64,000 nucleotides of DNA from Acetivibrio thermocellus ATCC 27405 (GCF_000015865.1 NC_009012.1:1240001-1304000); one strand, 5' to 3'; shown: positions 1-8,091, numbered from the stretch's first letter. The notes: generated by a model from the letters alone, not told the origin. Numbers and translations: made by a program.

Positions 1-250
1 TACTTCCCAAATATCCGCCGCTGGATATCATAAAAGAAGGAAACCACCCTTGTGCGCCAACCATTGAGTCTCCCATTGACCCAAATGCAGCCTCGAAAGC
101 ATTTGAACCATAACCGAAAAGAAATGCAACAACAGCATGCCCCATCTTGTGAAATAACATGGATAAAACCCTAAACGGCTTAAGTATCACCTGATTCCAC
201 AACAAAACAACAGCAATAAGAATAGCAAGGTATTTCCCTATGGTTTTCAT
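1..250 (-). CDS. M50B-like membrane metallopeptidase homologue (5' part only)
   Basis: The gene starts at ATG 250 behind a GAGGTGG ribosome site and runs off the left edge, so only about 83 N-terminal residues are visible. They show one hydrophobic segment (residues 7-17), then HKMGHAVVAFLFGYG around residues 31-45. This resembles the HExxH-type zinc motif of the peptidase M50B-like family but has HKMGH in place of HEMGH, so the catalytic Glu is missing in the first motif. It may be a non-proteolytic relative. The rest of the protein is outside the window. Confidence 0.6.
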   Translation of the reverse strand, partial: MKTIGKYLAILIAVVLLWNQVILKPFRVLSMLFHKMGHAVVAFLFGYGSNAFEAAFGSMGDSMVGAQGWFPSFMISSGGYLGS

Positions 251-383
251 ATCCACCTCATAATTAATATAATTATTATTTTTATATAATATTATTGCAA
301 ACAAATTCTATATAAACTGTATTGCCGCATTAATAATGCAGCAATTTATTTACCAAGCTTATACATAAAATTATACATACACA

Positions 384-417
384 AAATAAAAAAGGAAAGA
401 GATTTCCCTTCCTTTTC
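384..417 (-). terminator. Intrinsic terminator downstream of the amidase gene
   Basis: On the minus strand a 10-bp stem (407-416 with 390-399) of AAAAGGAAGG/CTTTCCTTTT type is followed by a T-rich tail. It lies about 70 bases past the amidase stop. Confidence 0.6.
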
Positions 418-485
418 GATAAATTAAATTCATTTTGCAAATTTACTTCACAAGCCACAAGCCGTTTCTTCAAAAGCTACAACTG

Positions 486-1334
486 CTAATTCGGAATTAT
501 CATATAATTACCGTTTTCATCTTTTACCATGCCCATTTCATCAAGTGCCTTCATTACCGCATTTGCAAGAGCCTGCGCAGCTTTTTGCCTGAATGCGTCA
601 TCAGCAAGCTTTGCCCTGTCCGACGGATTTGAAATATAGGCAATTTCAGCTATTACCGCCGGCATTACGGTTTTTCGCAACACTACCAGATTGGGCCGTT
701 CAATTATACCGTTGTCCACGGTACCAAGAGCGTTTATCAATTCCTTCTGAACAATTGTGGCAAGTTTTTTACCGTCCATTTTGCTGTATCTGGGATTCGA
801 ACTGGGACAGTAAAGAGTCTCCGTACCCTTATATTCAGAATTATCAGGCAGGGAATTGCTGTGCACACTGATAAAAAGGGTTGCGTCAAGCCTGTTTGCA
901 AGTTCAACCCTCGGGTCAAGGTCAACAAACACATCCGTTTCTCTGGTATATACTACTTTGACTCCCAAATCCTCAAGAAGTTTTCCCAGTTTCAACGATA
1001 TATCAAGATTTATATCCTTTTCATACAAAGTGCCACTGTAGGCTCCCCAGTCTTCTCCTCCATGCCCCGGGTCAATCACCACAATTACCTCTTTAGGCTT
1101 AATCTCACCCGCATGGCTTGTCCCATCCGTATCACCAGCGTTTACAACTTCATTGCTATTATCAGTCAAATAATCATTTCCTCTGCCGGATCCTTTGGAC
1201 ACAATTTTGCTTCCAATACCTATTCCAACGACCGTCAGAATCAAAATCCCCATTACAAGAAGAATGATTCTCTTTGCTGGAGGAATATGCAAATAACGTT
1301 TTTGCATCTTTTTAACGACACTCTTTTTGTTCAT
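486..1334 (-). CDS. cwlD: N-acetylmuramoyl-L-alanine amidase, CwlD-like
   Basis: 282 residues. A membrane anchor (about 22-42) is followed by a polar linker and an Amidase_3 domain from about residue 83. Zinc and catalytic motifs are visible: DPGHGG (His91), Glu105 in YEKDINL, SVHSNS, and AEIAYISNPSD near the C terminus with the catalytic Glu. The family cleaves the MurNAc-L-Ala bond of peptidoglycan. CwlD with PdaA makes the muramic-delta-lactam of spore cortex, and a PdaA-like gene is present at 41519. The neighbouring gpr also fits a sporulation or germination role. The cwlD name is an inference; a vegetative Amidase_3 enzyme is the alternative. Confidence 0.85.
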   Translation of the reverse strand: MNKKSVVKKMQKRYLHIPPAKRIILLVMGILILTVVGIGIGSKIVSKGSGRGNDYLTDNSNEVVNAGDTDGTSHAGEIKPKEVIVVIDPGHGGEDWGAYSGTLYEKDINLDISLKLGKLLEDLGVKVVYTRETDVFVDLDPRVELANRLDATLFISVHSNSLPDNSEYKGTETLYCPSSNPRYSKMDGKKLATIVQKELINALGTVDNGIIERPNLVVLRKTVMPAVIAEIAYISNPSDRAKLADDAFRQKAAQALANAVMKALDEMGMVKDENGNYMIIPN

Positions 1335-1435
1335 AAACTTCCCCGCTTACAACCGTTTATATTGAAAATCATACTATCAAACCCTTCGCAAGTCAAATCA
1401 AAAACTTTGATTATTTTCCTGCAAAAGCAAAATAA

Positions 1436-1523
1436 AAAACTGTTTTTATACTAAGGACAACATAAAACTTGAATATTCAACATGCCAATTATGCTGTCCA
1501 TATTATCGTATAAAAACAGTTTT
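1436..1523. repeat. Large inverted-repeat element between gpr and the amidase gene
   Basis: Perfect 16-bp arms (1436-1451 and 1508-1523, AAAACTGTTTTTATAC and its complement) enclose 56 bases. Inside is a second GGACA/TGTCC pairing and a 12-base palindrome, TTGAATATTCAA. On the minus strand the outer arm runs into TTTTTTATTTTG, so it could end gpr transcription. It is much larger than a usual terminator. Confidence 0.6.
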
Positions 1524-1561
1524 ATTATAATATAAATTTTAATCGTAAAGCAGCCTGATTT

Positions 1562-2626
1562 CTACTGGACATACCGGTTGACATCGTTTAATGTAATACC
1601 TTGGTGAAGCGCAATATTAAGACCGTTAGCAATTACTTTTGCAATTCTGTCAACAACATCGTCAATTTCTTTCGGAGTTACCACAAGGTTGCCCACATAG
1701 GGCTGCAACACCTCTTGTATCAATTGATATTTTTCATTTCTGTCAATATTTTTAAGCATATTGTAAAAATGCGAATCTTCTTTTGCTTCTCTAATAAGGT
1801 TGTCTATAACGAGATCAATTGTGTCATTTGCCATGGTTGCCGCATCCACCACGGTCGGGACTCCGATTGCAATAACCGGAACTCCCAAAGTTTCTCTGGA
1901 AAGCTCCATTCTTTTGTTGCCGACTCCCGAACCCGGGGAAATTCCGGTATCCGCAATCTGAATAGTGGTATTCACTCTTTCCATTTTTCTGGAAGCTAAA
2001 GCATCTATCGCAATTACAACATCGGGTTTTACCCTGTCAACAATTCCTCTTACAATCTCACCCGTCTCTATACCGGTAATACCCAACACGCCGGGAGATA
2101 CCGCACACACCGGTCTTACCCCTTCATCAACCTGATCAGGAACATACTCAAGCAAATGCCTTGTGACCATAAGCCTTGAAACGACTTTCGGCCCCAATGC
2201 GTCCGGTGTGACATTCCAGTTACCCAATCCTATAACCAGAATTGTTGAGTCGTCTTTAAGATTCAATACACGTGTCAGTTCTTTGGCAAGAGCTTTGCAA
2301 GTCTCTTCGTACAATTCCTGGTCGTTTTCCTTGAGCCTGGGCACCTCAAGGGTGATATAATTACCCATCGGCTTTCCGATAGCCGCCTCACCGGTGGGTG
2401 ACGTTACCCTCACCCTGGTTATTCTTATATCTTCCGTACCGTCGTTTTCAACATCGACTCCCGGCGGTTCCCTTCTTTCGTTTTTAAACTCGTTTTCCTT
2501 CAAAAGCTCATGAGCTTCCAGCACAAGATCCGTTCTTATATTCCTTTCCACCCTGTAATCCTCCCTTATCCTTTTTGCCAAATGCAATATTTTCGAAAGT
2601 CCTATATATGCTCTATTTTTCCTCAA
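1562..2626 (-). CDS. gpr: Germination protease GPR
   Basis: 354 residues, the usual GPR length (peptidase family A25). The N-terminal region contains NIRTDLVLEAHEL, like the propeptide processing site and like the sequence GPR cuts in small acid-soluble spore proteins. The core has LVIGLGNWNVTPDALGP and the VVIAIDALASR segment typical of the family. GPR degrades SASPs early in germination to supply amino acids. The start is TTG 2626, with a stop just upstream and no clear ribosome site, so the exact start is uncertain. The gene lies upstream of the amidase gene on the same strand, separated by the inverted repeat. Confidence 0.93.
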   Translation of the reverse strand: MRKNRAYIGLSKILHLAKRIREDYRVERNIRTDLVLEAHELLKENEFKNERREPPGVDVENDGTEDIRITRVRVTSPTGEAAIGKPMGNYITLEVPRLKENDQELYEETCKALAKELTRVLNLKDDSTILVIGLGNWNVTPDALGPKVVSRLMVTRHLLEYVPDQVDEGVRPVCAVSPGVLGITGIETGEIVRGIVDRVKPDVVIAIDALASRKMERVNTTIQIADTGISPGSGVGNKRMELSRETLGVPVIAIGVPTVVDAATMANDTIDLVIDNLIREAKEDSHFYNMLKNIDRNEKYQLIQEVLQPYVGNLVVTPKEIDDVVDRIAKVIANGLNIALHQGITLNDVNRYVQ

Positions 2627-2721
2627 TAGTTAATAATAAATACCTGTATTTTAATTCACGGTGAACCAAAGTACTTTTCGTCCACTTTGTCTATATTTAT
2701 GTAAAAAATGCGAATTTGCCC

Positions 2722-2750
2722 TTGCATTTTCATTTATATCGTGTTAAAAT
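2722..2750 (+). promoter_or_regulatory. Sigma-A-type promoter for rpsT
   Basis: TTGCAT (2722-2727) and TAAAAT (2745-2750) are separated by 17 bases, 35 bases before the rpsT start. Confidence 0.65.
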
Positions 2751-2785
2751 ACTGTCTGTTAAATAACTCGCAGGAGGTGAAAAGG

Positions 2786-3055
2786 TTGCCAAATATTAAG
2801 TCTGCTATTAAAAGAGTGCGTATTTCAAAGAAAAAGACTCTTCAAAACAGCATGAGAAAATCAATACTTAAAACTAATATAAAGAAATGCAAACAAGCTA
2901 TCGCAAATAATGAGCCAAACGCTGTGGAAGCTCTCAAGCTTGCGATAAAGACTATAGATAAAGCAGCAGCAAAGAACATCATTCACAAAAACACCGCTGC
3001 GAGAAAAAAATCAAAGCTTGTAAAGGCATTGAACGCTGCCCTCAAACAACAATAA
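2786..3055 (+). CDS. rpsT: 30S ribosomal protein S20
   Basis: 89 residues beginning PNIKSAIKRVRISKKK, the classic basic S20 N terminus, and ending in the conserved HKNTAARKKSKL region. S20 binds 16S rRNA and acts in early 30S assembly. The start is TTG 2786, chosen because AGGAGG (2773-2778) sits 7 bases upstream and the S20 homology begins directly after it; the longer reading from 2708 crosses the promoter. A TTG start is common for rpsT. The gene is monocistronic and followed by two hairpin terminators. Confidence 0.97.
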   Translation: MPNIKSAIKRVRISKKKTLQNSMRKSILKTNIKKCKQAIANNEPNAVEALKLAIKTIDKAAAKNIIHKNTAARKKSKLVKALNAALKQQ

Positions 3056-3083
3056 AAACGTACTGGAAAGTACGTTTTTATAT
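3054..3083 (+). terminator. rpsT terminator
   Basis: Stem AAAAACGTACT (3054-3064) and AGTACGTTTTT (3069-3079) with a GGAA loop and a T-rich tail, directly at the rpsT stop. Confidence 0.9.
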
Positions 3084-3098
3084 TTAAGGCACGCTTTT

Positions 3099-3130
3099 AA
3101 AGCTCACGGGTTTTTCCCCGGAGCTTTTTT
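3099..3130 (+). terminator. Second terminator between rpsT and holA
   Basis: AAAGCTC-CGGG (3099-3110) pairs with CCCG-GAGCTTT (3117-3127), with one bulged A and a TTTTTT tail on the plus strand. It lies between the convergent rpsT and holA genes. Confidence 0.75.
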
Positions 3131-3140
3131 ATGCCGTTTT

Positions 3141-4151
3141 TTATTCAGCCGCCAAACTGCAGATTAATATTTCCACGGCCGTTCTGTCGTTTATCTGCCC
3201 CGTCTTTATCGAAAGATCCAGCTCAAGAGCTTGTCGTATTGCTTCCTTCAGTTTCTCCAAAGAAAAACAGTCGGTCTGCCGTACCATTTTTTTCGCGGCA
3301 TAAGGATTTATCCCCATCTTTGAACATGCTTCTTTTGCATCCATGCCCTTGCTGCACAAAAGCTTTAATTCCAACAACTGTTTTAATTGTTTTGCTATCA
3401 TAAACAAAATCTTTGGCATGGGTTCCTTTAAAATAATCATGTCATTTAAGAGCTTTAAAGCCAAATCAAGTTTTCTTTCGGCTATGGCGTCAATTAAATC
3501 AAATATTCTGCTTTTTATTGACTTTGTGCAAACCTTTTTTATACTATCTACGGTAACTTTCTGGCTTTCGCCCAAATAAAGAACAACTTTGTTTATTTCA
3601 TTTAATATTTCAGTCATTCCTTCCTCACATGTATCTATAAGGTATGATGCCGTATTTTCATCAATTGCCTTGCCGTAGGATTTGAAAACTTTAATGGCCC
3701 ATTTAACAAGTTCGGCCGGCTTTTGAAAAGGAAATTCCACCACCATACCGTATTTTTTCACGGCACTTGTTATTTTAAGTCTGTTATCAATATTTTCCTC
3801 ATAAAAAACAAGGCAGGTATGTTCAGGAATATTTTGTAAATACGTGATTAATTCATCATTTTTATTATTTGAGGAGCCTGACTTTTTTGAGTTAAACAAT
3901 TCCGACTTTTTAACAACAACCAGTTTTTTTTCCGCGAAAAACGGCATTGTCTCACATGCTTCAATAATCTTTGAAGCTTCCGCCTTTCCCTCTATCACTA
4001 TCTTGTTCAGCCCGGTTTGATCCCTGCTTAAAATAATTTCTTCTATTTTGCCCAGGTAAAATTTTTTCAGATATTCTTCTTCGCCGTAAAAAAGATAGAG
4101 TTTTCCCAGACTTTTGTTTTTTACTTCCAGTTTCAATTTATCTATACTCAT
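3141..4151 (-). CDS. holA: DNA polymerase III delta subunit
   Basis: 336 residues from ATG 4151, the usual HolA length. The N-terminal AAA+-like domain opens with KLYLFYGEEEYLKKFYL, the typical delta signature. A degenerate ATPase core follows, then the C-terminal helical domain ending in the SIKTGQINDRTAVEILI segment. Delta opens the sliding clamp within the clamp loader. Two equivalent starts exist, ATG 4151 and ATG 4169, because an 18-bp tandem duplication copies the GGGAGAG ribosome site and the start codon; see the separate repeat entry. holA is often next to rpsT, as here. Confidence 0.92.
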   Translation of the reverse strand: MSIDKLKLEVKNKSLGKLYLFYGEEEYLKKFYLGKIEEIILSRDQTGLNKIVIEGKAEASKIIEACETMPFFAEKKLVVVKKSELFNSKKSGSSNNKNDELITYLQNIPEHTCLVFYEENIDNRLKITSAVKKYGMVVEFPFQKPAELVKWAIKVFKSYGKAIDENTASYLIDTCEEGMTEILNEINKVVLYLGESQKVTVDSIKKVCTKSIKSRIFDLIDAIAERKLDLALKLLNDMIILKEPMPKILFMIAKQLKQLLELKLLCSKGMDAKEACSKMGINPYAAKKMVRQTDCFSLEKLKEAIRQALELDLSIKTGQINDRTAVEILICSLAAE

Positions 4152-4181
4152 TTTACTCTCCCGACTCATTTTACTCTCCCG
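4146..4181. repeat. 18-bp tandem duplication of the holA translation start
   Basis: Two identical 18-bp units (4146-4163 and 4164-4181). On the minus strand each reads CGGGAGAGTAAAATGAGT, so the ribosome site, start codon and second codon are all duplicated in frame. This gives a possible six-residue N-terminal extension. Confidence 0.95.
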
Positions 4182-4292
4182 AGGTTTTTGAAATTCTTCA
4201 ACAATATAGATTATATATCCCCTAAAGTATTTCTTCAAGCCGGGCCAAATTATAAGTTTGTCATTTTCTAAATTTTTTTCTTAAAAATTCTC

Positions 4293-4321
4293 TTGACTTA
4301 TATTCTGATTTCAATTATACT
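4293..4321 (+). promoter_or_regulatory. Promoter of the tRNA cluster
   Basis: TTGACT (4293-4298), 17 bases, TATACT (4316-4321), about 75 bases before the first tRNA. Confidence 0.75.
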
Positions 4322-4396
4322 ATTCATTGCCGTTACAAAAAGCCGTAAAAAAACGGACTTTATTATTACTTGTGGCAATATTTTTTATATGTGCAG

Positions 4397-4473
4397 GGGC
4401 CTTTAGCTCAGTTGGTTAGAGCAACCGGCTCATAACCGGTTGGTCCGGGGTTCGAGTCCCTGAAGGCCCACCA
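4397..4473 (+). tRNA. tRNA with CAU anticodon (elongator Met or lysidine-modified Ile2)
   Basis: 77 nt with CCA encoded. Acceptor GGGCCTT/AAGGCCC, D-loop TAGCTCAGTTGG, anticodon loop CTCATAA, T-loop GGTTCGAGTC. The anticodon stem ACCGG/CCGGT lacks the three consecutive G-C pairs of initiator tRNA. The GGNCCTT acceptor and the CTCATAA loop resemble Firmicute tRNA-Ile2 at least as much as elongator Met. The two cannot be separated by eye. Confidence 0.95.
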
Positions 4474-4487
4474 ACAACGAAAATCCT

Positions 4488-4563
<76 letters not shown>

Positions 4564-4616
4564 TATTTTCAGTTGAATTTTATAAATGTTGTAATAATGT
4601 TTTAAAGTTAACATAC

Positions 4617-4702
4617 GGAGGGATTCCCGAGTGGCCAAAGGGGGCAGACTGTAAATCTGTTGTCTTTCGACTTCGATGGTTCGAATCCATCTCCCTCCAC
4701 CA
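4617..4702 (+). tRNA. tRNA-Tyr (GTA)
   Basis: 86 nt with a long variable arm and encoded CCA, as expected for tRNA-Tyr. Acceptor GGAGGGA/TCCCTCC and anticodon loop CTGTAAA within CAGACTGTAAATCTG. Last gene of the cluster, followed directly by a terminator. Confidence 0.98.
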
Positions 4703-4706
4703 AAAA

Positions 4707-4738
4707 AACGGTTGGAGTATGAACTCCAACCGTTTATT
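4707..4738 (+). terminator. Terminator of the tRNA cluster
   Basis: A perfect 12-bp stem (4707-4718 with 4723-4734, AACGGTTGGAGT) with an ATGA loop starts four bases after the tRNA-Tyr CCA. Confidence 0.85.
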
Positions 4739-4774
4739 ACATCTGTTTTTGCTTTTTATCCTCATTTATTTGCA

Positions 4775-6175
4775 TCAGGCTTCAATTGAGTTGACAATTT
4801 CTTTAAATCTATTGCCCCTCTCTTCAAAATTCTTAAACATATCAAAGCTGGCGCTTGCAGGAGACAAAATTACTACGTCCCCGACGGAAGCAAAACGGTA
4901 AGCCACCTTAACGGCTTCCTCAAGAGAGGTACATTTTTTTATCGGAATATCGGAGCCTTTTCCCGACCTTTCCGTCTCATCCCTTAATACCTTTTCAATT
5001 TTCGGAGCCGTCTGTCCAATTAACACAAGGCACTTTACCTTTTCCGCAATTACCGGTCCTAAAGCATCATAAGGTATTTTTTTATCATAGCCTCCGGCAA
5101 TCAGAATTACTTTATCTTTAAATGAATTCAATCCTGCAATCGTTCTGGTGGGGCTACTTGCTATGGAATCATTGTAAAATTTTACACCGTTGATCTCCCT
5201 TACAAGTTCAATCCTGTGTTCAACCCCGGTAAAGGTGGTTGCAACTTTTCTTATGACATCCCTGTCGACACAGTCTATTACCGCGGCGGTGGCCGCAAGA
5301 AAGTTTTCAACGTTATGGACTCCCGGAATTACGATGTCACTTGCTTTAGCAATTTCAGTTTCAGTTTCTCCGTCTCTGAAAACCAGCATATCGTCTTTTA
5401 GCATAGCACCCTTTTCAAGTACGGTTTTTCTGCTGAAATAAACTACATCTCCTTTTGCCTCACCGGCAAATTCCCGGGTAATGTCATTGTCAAAATTAAG
5501 TACCAGCCTATCCTCCGCCGACTGGTATCTAAAAATATTCTTTTTGGCAGATACATACTCCTCCATGGATTTATGTACATCCAGGTGGTTGGGCGAAACA
5601 TTTGTCACAACCGCAACATTCGGGCTTTTAGTCATGGTGTGCAGCTGAAAACTGCTAAGCTCCAGGACAACTTTGTCCGTATCCTTTATCTCTTCAATTT
5701 TGCTGAGCAAAGGTATGCCTATATTTCCACCAAGCCAGCACTTATATCCCTGCTCTTTCAGCATGTTGTATATAAGCGTGGTGGTTGTGGTCTTACCGTC
5801 GCTGCCTGTCACGGCAAAAATTTCGGCCGGGCAAAGTTCAAAAAATACTTCCATTTCTGAAGTTACCTCAGTTCCTTCCTCCTTTGCGGCAAGAATCTCA
5901 GGTATATCATACCTCATACCAGGAGTCCTGAACAATATGTCAAAGCCTTTCAGATTGTCAAGATAACCTTCGCCCAGGCTATATTTAATATCCATTCCTT
6001 TAAACTGTTCCAATGTGGACTTAAGCTTAACCTCATCCGCTTTGTCGAAAGCCGTTATGTCCGCCCCAAGCCGGTACAAATATGAAATTAACGGAGTATG
6101 GCTGATTCCAATACCCAGTACGGCAACTTTTTTATTTTTAATTTTCTTTTTAAAGTCATTTAATTTGGTATTCAA
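4775..6175 (-). CDS. murD: UDP-N-acetylmuramoyl-L-alanine--D-glutamate ligase
   Basis: 466 residues. It adds D-Glu to UDP-MurNAc-L-Ala in cytoplasmic peptidoglycan precursor synthesis. The N-terminal Rossmann-like domain begins KKVAVLGIGISHTPLI. The central ATPase domain has the Mur ligase P-loop VTGSDGKTTTT near residue 120 and LELSSFQL. The C-terminal domain has GVEHRIELV, NDSIASSPTRT and ILIAGGYDKK. The start is TTG 6175, because GGAGG lies 7 bases upstream and the MurD homology begins there; earlier ATGs lack a ribosome site. The gene stands alone here, away from a dcw cluster. Confidence 0.95.
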   Translation of the reverse strand: MNTKLNDFKKKIKNKKVAVLGIGISHTPLISYLYRLGADITAFDKADEVKLKSTLEQFKGMDIKYSLGEGYLDNLKGFDILFRTPGMRYDIPEILAAKEEGTEVTSEMEVFFELCPAEIFAVTGSDGKTTTTTLIYNMLKEQGYKCWLGGNIGIPLLSKIEEIKDTDKVVLELSSFQLHTMTKSPNVAVVTNVSPNHLDVHKSMEEYVSAKKNIFRYQSAEDRLVLNFDNDITREFAGEAKGDVVYFSRKTVLEKGAMLKDDMLVFRDGETETEIAKASDIVIPGVHNVENFLAATAAVIDCVDRDVIRKVATTFTGVEHRIELVREINGVKFYNDSIASSPTRTIAGLNSFKDKVILIAGGYDKKIPYDALGPVIAEKVKCLVLIGQTAPKIEKVLRDETERSGKGSDIPIKKCTSLEEAVKVAYRFASVGDVVILSPASASFDMFKNFEERGNRFKEIVNSIEA

Positions 6176-6321
6176 AATATTTCCTCCATTTTTCATTTCA
6201 AGTATATTATATGTCCAAAAGCCATGTAAGATTATAAATAAAGTACTTCTTAGCAAATTCTTATATAAAAAATTTACATTATTAAAAAATTATATTATTT
6301 ATTATTAACTTATAATAATCG

Positions 6322-6861
6322 TTATAATCTCTTTCGATTATTGCGGTACATGTAATGCATCAAAGTTTTGTCAAATTTTCTTACCCACTTTTCCGATCCG
6401 ATTTTCTTGGAAAACTCTATACACTGCCTTAAAAAAATTTCTTCACTTTTTATCTTGCTGTTTAACATTCTTTCCTTTATTGACATGAAAGTACCGTATC
6501 GGTCGTAAAGAATAATGTTCTCACGACATATCATATATAAAAATGTTCCCACCATTTCATCTTTGTATAATATTTCCTCAAATATTTCGGGAGTGTAATT
6601 TAAAATATTGACATTCAGATATTTCTCACTTAAGAGTTCCAACTTGACAGTTTCATTAAACAATATAAATTTATCGAGAGGAGTGTCATTATTTGATAGG
6701 ACCAGAAATTCGTAAACGCTTTGTGAGGTTTTGTCGCCCTTTGCCCTGGCTCCGTATAAAACTATGCTCATTATTTTTACATCAACTTTTTCAGAGCACC
6801 GTTCCATTATGTCCAAAATGCGTTTTAGACCCCTGTCGTTTGTAAGACTTACGCTTCTCAT
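6322..6861 (-). CDS. Degenerate nucleotidyltransferase-fold protein
   Basis: 179 residues from ATG 6861, behind GGGAGGGG. The segment MSIVLYGARAKGDKTSQSVYEFLVLS (motif positions about 30-55) matches the layout of the MNT-type nucleotidyltransferase motif, GSxAxGxxxxxSDxDxxV. The two metal-binding acidic residues of SDxD are missing: the sequence reads SVYEF. The rest is helical and ends very basic (MYRNNRKRL). The fold assignment is inferred from this motif only. An inactive member or a binding or antitoxin-like protein is possible, but no HEPN partner gene is adjacent. I do not recognise it further. Confidence 0.5.
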   Translation of the reverse strand: MRSVSLTNDRGLKRILDIMERCSEKVDVKIMSIVLYGARAKGDKTSQSVYEFLVLSNNDTPLDKFILFNETVKLELLSEKYLNVNILNYTPEIFEEILYKDEMVGTFLYMICRENIILYDRYGTFMSIKERMLNSKIKSEEIFLRQCIEFSKKIGSEKWVRKFDKTLMHYMYRNNRKRL

Positions 6862-7142
6862 CCAAATGCCCCTCCCATAGTAATCAATCATGCAGACTTT
6901 TACTATACATAATCGTATAAAAAGCATAAAAGTCCGGACAAAAACAAAACATTTCGCAACAAAGCTCACAAAAACCGGGTACCTGTATCTCTTTATATAT
7001 TTTCTTTCGCATTGACAAAGTACAGTAATTTTTTATTATCTCATTGGAACAATTTACTCTATCCGACAGTTACAATATTATCATATTTTTTACGCTATGC
7101 CTAGACTTTTTTTAATTTTATAAAAAATATAAAAATTTCATC
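6862..7142. other. Non-coding AT-rich gap before tRNA-Leu
   Basis: About 280 bases between the divergent nucleotidyltransferase-like gene and the tRNA-Leu promoter. I see no convincing gene here. An isolated TTGACA at 7013 lacks a good partner -10 box. Confidence 0.5.
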
Positions 7143-7171
7143 TTGCATTATTTTATTTTTTATTGTACAAT
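7143..7171 (+). promoter_or_regulatory. Promoter of tRNA-Leu
   Basis: TTGCAT (7143-7148), 17 bases, TACAAT (7166-7171), with the tRNA starting 20 bases later. Confidence 0.75.
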
Positions 7172-7190
7172 ATCTATTGCATTCAGAAAT

Positions 7191-7277
7191 GCGAGGATGG
7201 CGGAACTGGCAGACGCGCTAGATTCAGGTTCTAGTGGCCGCAAGGCTGTATGGGTTCAAATCCCTTTCCTCGCACCA
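7191..7277 (+). tRNA. tRNA-Leu (CAG)
   Basis: 87 nt, class II with a long variable arm and encoded CCA. Acceptor GCGAGGA/TCCTCGC, D-loop TGGCGGAACTGGCAGACGC typical of tRNA-Leu, anticodon loop TTCAGGT in stem CTAGA/TCTAG. It is the last conserved gene before a small accessory patch. Confidence 0.98.
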
Positions 7278-7308
7278 AATAAACTGACAACCCTGACATC
7301 AGGGTAAT

Positions 7309-7345
7309 TAAAATAGCCTGCAGAAATGCAGGCTATTTTAATTTT
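7309..7345 (+). terminator. tRNA-Leu terminator
   Basis: A 14-bp perfect stem (7309-7322 with 7327-7340, TAAAATAGCCTGCA) with a GAAA loop and a TTTT tail. A smaller hairpin, ACCCTGA/TCAGGGT, sits just before it at about 7289-7305. Confidence 0.9.
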
Positions 7346-7416
7346 CTGTTTAAAAGGGTCGTAATAATGTCCGACTCTCTTGTCCTTTTGAAAAAATCAA
7401 AAAAACTTGATTTTTG

Positions 7417-7659
7417 ATGTTGACATTTAAGTTTGAATTTGATGTACTAAAATCAAGGGAAGAATTAAATATAAAAACAATAACAGTTACAAATCGGAAA
7501 GAAACCATTTTTACAGGGGAAAATTCACTGTATAAACTAACACATGAAGACCTCAGAAGTCTGATTTTCAAGGTTGCAGAAAAAATAAATGAAAGGAAAA
7601 CACTGAAGTCCGGGGATATAGATAAAATTTTCGAGGTTTTAAATACAGTTTTTGAATAA
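7417..7659 (+). CDS. Unknown small protein, possible gene remnant
   Basis: About 80 residues from ATG 7417, with charged beta-rich then helical composition. There is no recognisable motif and no ribosome site before ATG 7417 or TTG 7414, and the upstream bases form an AAATCAA/TTGATTT hairpin. The coding quality (an intact frame rich in Lys, Glu and Thr) suggests a real or formerly real gene. It may be the 3' remnant of a longer one. It opens the accessory patch after tRNA-Leu. Confidence 0.4.
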   Translation: MLTFKFEFDVLKSREELNIKTITVTNRKETIFTGENSLYKLTHEDLRSLIFKVAEKINERKTLKSGDIDKIFEVLNTVFE

Positions 7660-7720
7660 CAAGTTGCGGTTTCCCTAAAAAACGTACTGAAGAACCCAGA
7701 ATAAAATAGGGGGATTTGTT

Positions 7721-8050
7721 ATGACGTTGCAAGAAAGAATTGAAAAGTTCGAAAAAGAAGGCTGGAAATACGAACCTGAATTCAGACTTCATACCAGAGG
7801 AAATACAATAATACAGTTTATGGCACTGACAAAGGACGGATACTACAGAAAAATCCAGAGCGGCAAGATTGGCCCTGCTAAAAAGTATACGAGTGATGAG
7901 GATATTGAATTTATGAAAAATTCCTGGGGCGGTGCCCGTGAAGGAGCCGGGCGGAAACCAACCGGCAGAAAGAAAAAAGTATATTATGTTACAGATGAAG
8001 AAGATGTGCAAATCAGAGAATACCTGCAAAAACTCAGAAATAAACAATAG
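7721..8050 (+). CDS. Unknown protein with GGAREGAGRKP motif (phage/plasmid-type)
   Basis: 109 residues from ATG 7721, behind AGGGGG. The N-terminal half (MTLQERIEKFEKEGWKYEPE) is helical and polar. At about residues 70-82 it carries GGAREGAGRKPTGRKK, a basic Gly-rich motif seen in many small phage and plasmid proteins and thought to contact nucleic acid. A short C-terminal segment VTDEEDVQIREYLQKLR resembles the end of ribbon-helix-helix-like small proteins. The function is unknown. The motif and the position behind a tRNA suggest horizontal origin. Confidence 0.6.
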   Translation: MTLQERIEKFEKEGWKYEPEFRLHTRGNTIIQFMALTKDGYYRKIQSGKIGPAKKYTSDEDIEFMKNSWGGAREGAGRKPTGRKKKVYYVTDEEDVQIREYLQKLRNKQ

Positions 8051-8091
8051 TAAGGTTATTGGAAGACTTTAAGCCTAATCCAGAGTGACGG

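Noticed and set aside
861-1454. 197-residue plus-strand ORF opposite the amidase gene
   Set aside because: It is a shadow of the amidase gene on the other strand, without a ribosome site or recognisable features.
4397-4473. Reading the CAU tRNA as initiator tRNA-fMet
   Set aside because: It lacks the three G-C pairs in the anticodon stem and has a paired first acceptor position.
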